From CAZWDL01 sp964632995 (GTDB taxonomy: Bacteria; Bacteroidota; Bacteroidia; Chitinophagales; Saprospiraceae), in the NCBI GenBank assembly GCA_964632995.1, contig CAZWDL010000217.1, positions 1 through 5,822 of the forward strand: a stretch of DNA of 5,822 bases. The letters run 5' to 3'. The stretch's first letter is position 1. Each line of letters starts with the position of its first letter. This document shows, one piece after another, positions 1 through 5,598 of this stretch. Both the position numbers and the translations under genes were made by a program. Under the pieces are notes generated by a model. It was not told the DNA's origin. It worked only from the letters and a program-made list of their open reading frames with translations, and did no database searches.

Positions 1-1083
1 CGTACGGCGCCAATCGAAATGACCTTGAGCGGAAACGACCTGGCGCAGGTCATGGAAACGGGCAAAGGGCTGCGGGAAGTTGTGCAGCGTATTCCCGGCG
101 CGGATAACGTACAGCTTTCCGTGGAAGAAGGAAGCCCTGAATTCAAGGTCGCCCCCGACAAAGACAAAATGCAGCGCCTGGGGCTGACTACCGCCTATAC
201 CGCGCAAAATCTGCGCATCGCCTTCACCGGCAATGACGACGCCACGCTCACCGAGGGAGACACGGAATATCCGGTAAGGATATGGCTGCAGGATCTCGAT
301 CGCCGGGATTACCAAAGCGTGAACCGCCTGAATATACTCAATCCCATGGGCTTCCCGGTGCAGGTATCGCAATTCGCGGAAGTGGTTCGGGACCGCTCGC
401 CCTCGCTTCTGGAGCGCCTGGACCGGCAGCCCGCCGTCACGCTCACCGCCGACGCCCTGGGCCGGCCCTCGGGAACGGTCGCGGACGATGTCGTAGCGTA
501 CCTGAAAGAGAATCCATTACCGGAGGGAATGGAACTCACCTGGGGCAGCGATATCAAGCGGCAGAACGACAGTTTTGGAGCCCTGGGCTCCGTCCTGGCG
601 ATTTCGTTTTTGCTGATCTACCTCATCCTGGTGGCCCTGTACGACAGTTACATCTATCCCTTCGTAGCCCTGTTCGCCATACCGGTAGCGGCGATCGGAG
701 CGTTTCTGGCCTTGAATCTATCGATGAGCAACCTGAGCTTGTTTGCGCTGCTGGGCCTGATCATGCTGATGGGGCTGGTCACCAAAAACTCCATCCTGAT
801 CGTCGATTTCACCAACCAGCTCAAGGCTCAGGGCAAGCACTTTAAAGAAGCCCTCATCATCGCCGGGAAAGAACGGATGCGGCCCATCCTGATGACTACC
901 TTGTCCATGGCCTTCGGCATGCTGCCCATCGCCCTGGCGCAAGGCACGGCCAGCGAGTGGAAGAACGGCCTGGCCTGGGTCATCATCGGCGGCCTGCTCT
1001 CCTCGCTGATCCTGACTGTTTACCTGGTGCCGGTGGTGTATTATGTGGTGGACCGGGTGAAGGAAAGGTGGGGAGGGAGATGA
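1..1083 (+). CDS. RND efflux transporter, HAE1/AcrB-like inner-membrane subunit (C-terminal part, 5' end outside window)
   Basis: The frame is open from base 1 and ends at TGA 1081-1083, giving 360 residues of a protein that is normally about 1,030-1,050 long. What is seen is the second periplasmic loop with porter/docking sequence (roughly the first 190 residues), then five hydrophobic segments at about 583-645, 655-720, 733-810, 880-940 and 964-1050. These match TM8-TM12 of AcrB. The GLVTKNSILIVDF motif in the TM10 equivalent carries the lysine (bases 784-786) that matches AcrB Lys940 of the proton relay. The family exports drugs, dyes or detergents by proton antiport, in complex with a periplasmic adaptor and an outer-membrane channel. 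Those partners should lie upstream, outside the window. The substrate cannot be told from this part. The last 184 bp are repeated perfectly at 5124-5307. The family call is secure; the subfamily is less so. Confidence 0.93.
   Translation, partial: RTAPIEMTLSGNDLAQVMETGKGLREVVQRIPGADNVQLSVEEGSPEFKVAPDKDKMQRLGLTTAYTAQNLRIAFTGNDDATLTEGDTEYPVRIWLQDLDRRDYQSVNRLNILNPMGFPVQVSQFAEVVRDRSPSLLERLDRQPAVTLTADALGRPSGTVADDVVAYLKENPLPEGMELTWGSDIKRQNDSFGALGSVLAISFLLIYLILVALYDSYIYPFVALFAIPVAAIGAFLALNLSMSNLSLFALLGLIMLMGLVTKNSILIVDFTNQLKAQGKHFKEALIIAGKERMRPILMTTLSMAFGMLPIALAQGTASEWKNGLAWVIIGGLLSSLILTVYLVPVVYYVVDRVKERWGGR
900..1083 (+). repeat. 184-bp direct repeat, left copy (3' end of the RND gene)
   Basis: Read base by base, 900-1083 is identical to 5124-5307 (184 of 184, offset 4224). 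The match stops abruptly on both sides: base 899 differs from 5123, and base 1084 (a) differs from 5308 (g). This copy lies in the intact RND gene and encodes its last 61 residues: the second half of TM11, TM12 and the cytoplasmic tail, through the TGA stop. Confidence 0.97.
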
Positions 1084-1086
1084 ATT

Positions 1087-1121
1087 TAGTTATCGGGTAA
1101 TTCGAACTTGTCCGATAACTA
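1087..1121. terminator. 10-bp perfect inverted repeat at the cassette's left edge, possible bidirectional terminator
   Basis: The arms tagttatcgg (1087-1096) and ccgataacta (1112-1121) are exact reverse complements around a 15-nt loop that contains ttcgaa. The hairpin sits between the stop of the RND gene (1083, +) and the stop of the convergent AlbA-type gene (1155, -), where a shared terminator would be expected. Neither side has a proper T-run, so intrinsic termination is unproven. Its position three bases inside the cassette edge also fits a recombination or structural end. Confidence 0.4.
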
Positions 1122-1154
1122 TAGCGGATTCGAAGGTATGTTCGGTGGTAATGC

Positions 1155-2315
1155 TCATGCTTCTAATTTTGCCGTACGATGAATCACTACCCGGACCTGT
1201 TCTGCTTCGGTATCATTGAAAAAATCAATGTGGGGATAAGCGCGCAGCGCGCGTAAGACCCCACTGCCGCCCCCCTTGTAATTGAGCAAAGCAGGTGCGA
1301 GGGAATCAAGAATATCGTTCCGCTTCTTACGAATACCTCTTTTCATTTGCTCTACGGTCAAATTGTTGGGCAATCTGCCGGGGCTGATGATTTCAATCCT
1401 GTTTTCAAAGATGAATAGCTTAATAGTATCCTTGATAAAGTAGTCCCGGTGTATCAAGGCATTGGTCAGCAATTCTGTCAGGACGATTTCAGGTATTTCC
1501 AGGGCGCCGGGACTGTTGAAGGTGTCGCCGCTTTGAATTTTGTGGAGTGTTCTCATCACAAAATCCTTTGCCCGGCTAAATTGTTCGGGCAGCGTGCCTC
1601 TTAAATAATCTGATGCACGGTAGTTATCTGCCTCCAGGTCATTGCCCCAAAACCAGATGGCTGTGATAAAAAAGCCGGTGATGGATTTTTGCGGGTTGTT
1701 GGTAAAAAGCAAGGCGCCTGCCAGATTGGGTTTACCGTCCTGCCCGAGTCGGAGGTTCTCAAACTTGCGCTCCCGGCCCGGTTCTATGGGTTCGCTGTAG
1801 GTGGTTTCATAAAACTGCTTGAATTTGCCCCAGTCAATATCGGTATAAGAGCAATGGAGTAAAATTTGCTCTTCGGCATACAAACTTCCACCGGTTTGCA
1901 GCAGGCGCATCAATTCTTCATTACTGGTCACTTTGCGTTTGTCGGAGCCGTTCTTTACAAAAACCAACCCGTCTTTATCCTTATAGGGTTTGCTGATGCC
2001 CTCTGGAACCCGTGCCAGGATAATCCGTTTCTGCGGTTCTACTTCTACGGTTTCTGTTTCAATGCTAATGGGGCTCTTCACGTGCTCGTTAGCCGCGGTA
2101 GTGAGTAAATTATTGATGCGCTGGATGTCCTGATAAGACAAGCCTTCCACAGCCCCTGTTTTATCATTCACCCCGACAATAATCAAGCCGCCTTTGGTAT
2201 TGGCGAAAGCTACCATTTCCTGAGCGATGCTGGTCGCGTTGGTCACGTTCAGTTTGAATTGGGCCTTGCTGGTTTCGCCCCCTGCTATGATATTAAGTAC
2301 CTCTAGCGCTTCCAT
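1155..2315 (-). CDS. Schlafen-AlbA_2 domain / GHKL-like ATP-binding protein (putative defence partner)
   Basis: This is a 386-residue protein. Residues about 8-130 form a Schlafen AlbA_2 domain: E14-T-S-K-A-Q19-F-K21 matches the usual ExxxxEFK stretch, followed by AFANTKGGLIIVGVND (36-51). Residues about 270-375 form the C-terminal ATP-binding domain usual in these proteins (often annotated as RecG-like or HATPase_c_4). Its signature is TNALIHRDY (284-292), IISPGRLP (310-316), RN at 332-333 and a glycine-rich GGGSG (348-352). The family binds nucleic acid, and some Schlafen relatives cleave tRNA or rRNA. Q19 stands where the second acidic active-site residue is expected, so nuclease activity is doubtful. 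ATG 2313-2315 is chosen because it sits inside the upstream PHP-ATPase gene, whose TAG stop is 2303-2305. The 13-nt overlap suggests translational coupling. A transcription-regulator role, as proposed for many relatives, is the main alternative. Confidence 0.88.
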   Translation of the reverse strand: MEALEVLNIIAGGETSKAQFKLNVTNATSIAQEMVAFANTKGGLIIVGVNDKTGAVEGLSYQDIQRINNLLTTAANEHVKSPISIETETVEVEPQKRIILARVPEGISKPYKDKDGLVFVKNGSDKRKVTSNEELMRLLQTGGSLYAEEQILLHCSYTDIDWGKFKQFYETTYSEPIEPGRERKFENLRLGQDGKPNLAGALLFTNNPQKSITGFFITAIWFWGNDLEADNYRASDYLRGTLPEQFSRAKDFVMRTLHKIQSGDTFNSPGALEIPEIVLTELLTNALIHRDYFIKDTIKLFIFENRIEIISPGRLPNNLTVEQMKRGIRKKRNDILDSLAPALLNYKGGGSGVLRALRAYPHIDFFNDTEAEQVRVVIHRTAKLEA

Positions 2316-4939
2316 AGTTGATATACGTTTTTCCTGCGGTCGAAGGCCTCCTGGCCACCTTCCATGATGTTGATGGCCGTCTGTTGGATATCCGGGCTGT
2401 CAATACTGCCATGCCTGAATTCAATGCGGTTCTCATCATCGTGATATTGGCAGATCACTACTTGCTCGCTGTCCCCCAACACCAGGATGTTGGGGTTGTG
2501 GGTAGCAAATACAAACTGGGTAGAAGGCTTGAGTTGCCTGATTCTGCCAATGATTTCTTTGGCCACCGTGTAGTTGTCCAGGTCGTCTTCCGGTTGGTCG
2601 ATAATGAACAGCTTTTTCTCTTCGTGGGCCAGTACGAAGGCAATGAGGGCAGTGGACTTTTGCCCGATGGAATAGCGTTCTAAAGGCTTATCGTTGTAAA
2701 AAAACTCATATTTATCCGGTACGCGCCAGGTCAGTAAAGCTACATCTTTGCTGAAGGCTTCTCTGAATCTAGGCAGGAGACTTCCCCCTTTCAGGATTTT
2801 GGCCAGCTCGGAATCGTCCTCGTGTAAATCCCGAAATATTTGGATGGGGTCGTCATAATGCGCTGTAATTCTTCTGGCATGATTATCCCTGTGCAGCCCG
2901 TTTGTGTTTTGCGCAAGCCAGTCCTTGAAAATATCTTTGTCTCCCTGATAAGTGGCCTCTATGCGAAATGAGAGCCCCAGGTCATTTAGTTTTTGAATTT
3001 CCCTTTCGATAATTTCGAACATCTCCCGGCGATGCGCCTCCAGGTTATCGAGACATTCGGTTAACTTTTGCTCCAGCTGTTGGGCCTCATTGAGTTTTGC
3101 GTCAATCGTTTTGAGTTTTGTTTTCTCCCGGTTGAGGGCTTGTTTGTTTTGCTTGTGGGTCTCCACATCCACATTCGGATTGTTGATCCGTTGCTTGGCT
3201 TGCCGGAATTCCTCCTGGAGCGACTCCCGAAGTTGGTTGAATTTGATTTGTACCTTTTCCCACCTGTCTGTTATGGAAGAGTCATCAGATGCTGATTTGG
3301 AAAACTTTGCCCGCACTTCTTCTCCTACTTCCACCAATTCACGAATGACAGGAAACACCTCCTTTTCAAAGAAATCAACGTTGCCCGGCTCCTTCGCACG
3401 ATAGTTCAGGTACGATTTCCAACCGTAGCTTTCCACCACTTCGAGCAGGCGCTCGGCCATCTCGGACAGCTCGTTCCCAATCTGGCCTAATTTGGTTTCG
3501 TCATCCGCGAAGTTGAGCTCTTTGGCGACCAGTTCCTGCAGGCCGGATGCCTCAAACGCTGTTATTTCCAATTCCAGGTGTGCGATGCGCTGCGCAACCT
3601 CTTCCCGCTGACTGCGTAAATCGGAAATTTTCTGTAACTGATTGAATACTCGCTCAGTTTCCTCCACTAGCTCAGCTTCTCTGGCTTTGGCGTCCGCCAA
3701 ATGCTCTTTGAGCAGTTTGTCTTCCACATATTGGGCATCGAAATTTTTACCCAATTCTTCGATGTCTTTCTGCCCATAGTAGGCCGTGGGGAGCAGCTTC
3801 ACAGGTAGTAAGCCCTCTTGTATTTCACCTGCGGCATCCAATACATAGGGGCGCCCTCCCCATTCCCGCCGTATGGTATATTTGATATTCCCGTCGGCCT
3901 CGGCCAGATGCAGGAGCAGCCGGTTGCCCGCGCCCAGAAAGCGGCGTACAATCTCGTTTTTGTAGTCTTTCGGCGTTTCGCTGGCCTCCAGCCCCAGCCC
4001 AAAGCGCACCGTCTCCAGCAATGAAGACTTCCCGCTGCCGCGCACGCCAATGAGGGTGTTCAGATCGGGGCTTAGGGGTAAGGTTAGGGGCTCTCCCTCG
4101 CCCCGTTCTATTTCAACCGAACTGATGTAAAGGCCCTGGGCCCTGGGCAAGGTCGCCCGCACCCGTTCCTCGTGGTGGATCAGCGCAAATTTTACCGCCT
4201 CGAAGGTGAAGGCGCCGATTTTGAGGTAGCATTTGCGGTTGTTGCCGTTGCAGATACCGACGCCTTTCATGCCCGCCTCGGCATTATCAGAGCCTTCCAC
4301 CAGCGCCAATTTTCGCTCCATCAGCCTTTCGCATTCCCGCCTCTTATCTGCGCTCGTGCTTTTTTGGAAGGCTAATGCATTGCTCTTGAACTCAGGGGCA
4401 ACTACTAATTCCTTCAAATTTCTACCCCTCACTTCTTTCAATAAGCCGTTCTTGGAATCTACATGCGCCATGACGAAGAAATAGTTCTTTCCAAACTTAT
4501 CCAGCTCCCTTACTGCCTCACAGAGGTCATAATCAGCATTCACATCATAGGGGCTTTTATTATAGTCGGGTTTCAAATGGAAGGCGCGGCCGAGGAAAAA
4601 GTTAATATCTTCACATTCACCTTCGTACCAACTTTCATCGAATACGATCAGGATGTGAATGCCCCGTTGCCCGTCTTTGGCCGAAAACTCTACGCCCGCC
4701 AACAGGAAAATGTCTTTTTTTGCCGCTTCGTCTTTTAACACCAAAAATTCATTTTTGTCAAATTCATTGTGGTTTGTGACTACGGCAAGGTGTATGCCTT
4801 GCGCACAAAGCCGGTTGATAAAATCACGCGCATAGGTTTCCTGGACAATCTCCCGTTTGTTGAACTCATCTGCCGCCGCAGTATGCAGGTGAAAATCCGC
4901 CCGTACCCATCGGCTGCCGTGTTTGAAAAAATCACTCAT
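2303..4939 (-). CDS. TrlF-like PHP-domain / ABC-type AAA ATPase (putative defence nuclease-ATPase)
   Basis: This 878-residue protein is the first gene of the cassette operon. The N-terminus (about 10-260) is a PHP phosphoesterase-like domain: DFHLHT with H17 and H19, TNHN (55-58), GVEFS with E84, H95, H159 and GSD (216-218). PHP sites bind metals and hydrolyse phosphoesters. Here N56 replaces the usual Asp, and A220 the usual final His. An ABC/SMC-type ATPase follows: Walker A GVRGSGKSS (298-306), Q-loop-like YYGQ (387-390), coiled coils at about 405-470 and 575-655, signature YSIGQKS (756-762), Walker B LFIIDQPEDDLD (777-788) and H-loop FATHN (811-815). This order matches proteins databases call TrlF-family AAA-like ATPases (name from memory). 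ATG 4937-4939 fits the conserved start of the PHP fold; no Shine-Dalgarno sequence precedes it. ATP-driven nucleic-acid sensing coupled to an effector is inferred from architecture and context, not shown. Confidence 0.9.
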   Translation of the reverse strand: MSDFFKHGSRWVRADFHLHTAAADEFNKREIVQETYARDFINRLCAQGIHLAVVTNHNEFDKNEFLVLKDEAAKKDIFLLAGVEFSAKDGQRGIHILIVFDESWYEGECEDINFFLGRAFHLKPDYNKSPYDVNADYDLCEAVRELDKFGKNYFFVMAHVDSKNGLLKEVRGRNLKELVVAPEFKSNALAFQKSTSADKRRECERLMERKLALVEGSDNAEAGMKGVGICNGNNRKCYLKIGAFTFEAVKFALIHHEERVRATLPRAQGLYISSVEIERGEGEPLTLPLSPDLNTLIGVRGSGKSSLLETVRFGLGLEASETPKDYKNEIVRRFLGAGNRLLLHLAEADGNIKYTIRREWGGRPYVLDAAGEIQEGLLPVKLLPTAYYGQKDIEELGKNFDAQYVEDKLLKEHLADAKAREAELVEETERVFNQLQKISDLRSQREEVAQRIAHLELEITAFEASGLQELVAKELNFADDETKLGQIGNELSEMAERLLEVVESYGWKSYLNYRAKEPGNVDFFEKEVFPVIRELVEVGEEVRAKFSKSASDDSSITDRWEKVQIKFNQLRESLQEEFRQAKQRINNPNVDVETHKQNKQALNREKTKLKTIDAKLNEAQQLEQKLTECLDNLEAHRREMFEIIEREIQKLNDLGLSFRIEATYQGDKDIFKDWLAQNTNGLHRDNHARRITAHYDDPIQIFRDLHEDDSELAKILKGGSLLPRFREAFSKDVALLTWRVPDKYEFFYNDKPLERYSIGQKSTALIAFVLAHEEKKLFIIDQPEDDLDNYTVAKEIIGRIRQLKPSTQFVFATHNPNILVLGDSEQVVICQYHDDENRIEFRHGSIDSPDIQQTAINIMEGGQEAFDRRKNVYQLWKR

Positions 4940-5039
4940 TGGCTTAGTATTACATCAGACAATTCGGTAGCATTTCTAAAAACCCTATACACTTGTCATA
5001 ATTCATGTAGGAATTTAAATCAATCCAACTATTCATACA

Positions 5040-5047
5040 CAAATATA
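5040..5047 (-). promoter_or_regulatory. Candidate Bacteroidota -7 promoter element for the cassette operon
   Basis: On the minus strand 5047-5040 reads TATATTTG, an exact match to the Bacteroidota -7 consensus TAnnTTTG. It lies about 100 nt upstream of the PHP-ATPase start, in an AT-rich stretch. No convincing TTG-type -33 box is seen 19-21 nt further upstream. A sigma70-like alternative, TTGATT-17-TATGAC, lies closer to the gene (about 4992-5021). Confidence 0.35.
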
Positions 5048-5073
5048 CTCATCTTTAATGTTAAATCTTTAGG

Positions 5074-5307
5074 ATGCTGCGGTTTCTGAGCATGAAGCAC
5101 AACTCAAAGGAATGTCTGCGCTTCTTGTCCATGGCCTTCGGCATGCTGCCCATCGCCCTGGCGCAAGGCACGGCCAGCGAGTGGAAGAACGGCCTGGCCT
5201 GGGTCATCATCGGCGGCCTGCTCTCCTCGCTGATCCTGACTGTTTACCTGGTGCCGGTGGTGTATTATGTGGTGGACCGGGTGAAGGAAAGGTGGGGAGG
5301 GAGATGA
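5074..5307 (+). pseudogene. Truncated duplicate of the RND gene end, fused in frame to cassette sequence (77 codons)
   Basis: An ATG at 5074 opens a frame that crosses the cassette/repeat junction at 5124 and continues in the RND frame to the TGA at 5305-5307. The first 17 codons come from the cassette and the remaining 60 from the duplicated TM11-TM12 end. No RND protein can work with two helices, and no clear promoter precedes it. It is best regarded as a by-product of the insertion. The peptide LRFLSM appears twice, once just after the start and once across the junction. Confidence 0.7.
5124..5307 (+). repeat. 184-bp direct repeat, right copy
   Basis: This is a perfect copy of 900-1083, including the TGA stop. 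It is detached from the body of the RND gene by the cassette. The sequence after it (5308 on) contains a convergent reading frame that stops six bases beyond the RND stop. That makes this side the likely original junction with downstream chromosome. Confidence 0.97.
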
Positions 5308-5313
5308 GGGCCT

Positions 5314-5490
5314 TTATCGGCGGGCCACTAAGCCCTCGTCCCAGTTGTAAGCCCGGTTGGCTTTGGCGATGATCTGGCTAAGCCAGTGGAGCCGGCGGCC
5401 GGTGTTGATATTCGTATAAGTGTGCATCATGAGGGAATGATAGGCGCCTATGGCCGCACCCTCTGTCTTGGCTGAGACATTTGGCCGCAA
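5314..5490 (-). pseudogene. 3' remnant of an unrecognised minus-strand gene
   Basis: The minus strand reads 58 codons without a stop, ending at TAA (5314-5316) and bounded upstream by TGA (5491-5493). The translation has coding character: it contains GAYHSLMMHTYTN, then GRRLHWLSQIIAKANRAYNW, and ends GLVARR. It is amphipathic and helical-looking. There is no convincing start: the internal ATG pair lies mid-frame, and the first codon after the stop is TTG. It is therefore probably the C-terminal end of a decayed gene whose 5' part was lost at or near the palindrome at 5502. It could also be a very small gene starting at an internal ATG. I do not recognise the family. Confidence 0.45.
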
Positions 5491-5501
5491 TCATTATTCT
5501 T

Positions 5502-5561
5502 ATCTACAGTCTGCCAATCCAGGATTTATAAATCCTGGATTGGCAGACTGTAGATTTTTTT
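5502..5561 (+). terminator. 54-bp perfect palindrome (27-bp arms, no loop) followed by T7
   Basis: Bases 5502-5528 and 5529-5555 are exact reverse complements, centred between 5528 and 5529 in ggattta/taaatcc. A run of seven T's (5555-5561) follows on the plus strand, so the RNA would form a long hairpin with a U-tract, as at an intrinsic terminator. The minus strand has no matching U-tract. However, the arms are much longer than terminators need, and no gene on the plus strand directly precedes it except the duplicated RND end. A dispersed intergenic palindromic repeat or an operator upstream of the Rieske gene are alternatives. Confidence 0.55.
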
Positions 5562-5598
5562 AGGAACAGTTTCGGCCGCTTTAGAAACCAAGATCAAG

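Larger units (their letters stand above)
1084..5123. mobile_element. 4,040-bp two-gene cassette inserted with a 184-bp target duplication
   Basis: Everything between the two 184-bp repeats is a self-contained unit: a terminal inverted repeat or hairpin, two overlapping minus-strand genes and an AT-rich promoter region. The left junction lies directly after the RND stop codon, so the host gene is unharmed. To the right, the duplicated gene end is followed by what looks like the original downstream sequence, with a convergent reading frame ending at 5314. Hand-counted samples give 37/60 GC inside the RND gene (961-1020), 30/60 in the AlbA gene (1681-1740) and 18/60 upstream of the operon (4981-5040), so the cassette differs in composition from its target. 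No integrase, transposase or inverted-repeat pair at both ends was found. Insertion with long target duplication, known for restriction-modification modules, and homologous recombination through the gene end are both possible mechanisms. Confidence 0.75.

Noticed and set aside
282..845. 187-codon plus-strand frame within the RND gene
   Set aside because: It is in a shifted frame of a clearly recognisable RND gene; its Pro/Gly/Arg-rich translation is typical of GC-rich out-of-frame reading.
1087..1121. Integron attC site
   Set aside because: The arms do not fit the RYYYAAC / GTTRRRY core order, and the cassette is far larger and opposite in layout to integron cassettes.
2318..2683. 121-codon plus-strand frame opposite the PHP-ATPase gene
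   Set aside because: It is antisense to the Walker B and H-loop coding region, which is conserved on the other strand; no motif of its own.
1155..4939. Restriction-modification system
   Set aside because: No methyltransferase motifs (such as DPPY or a PCQ-type motif) are seen in either protein.
4463..5089. Plus-strand frames opposite the start of the PHP-ATPase gene
   Set aside because: They lie antisense to the PHP motifs and promoter region and carry no recognisable domain.
1084..5123. Classical transposon or integrase-driven island
   Set aside because: No transposase or integrase gene, no terminal inverted repeats shared by both ends, and the duplication is far longer than transposon target duplications.
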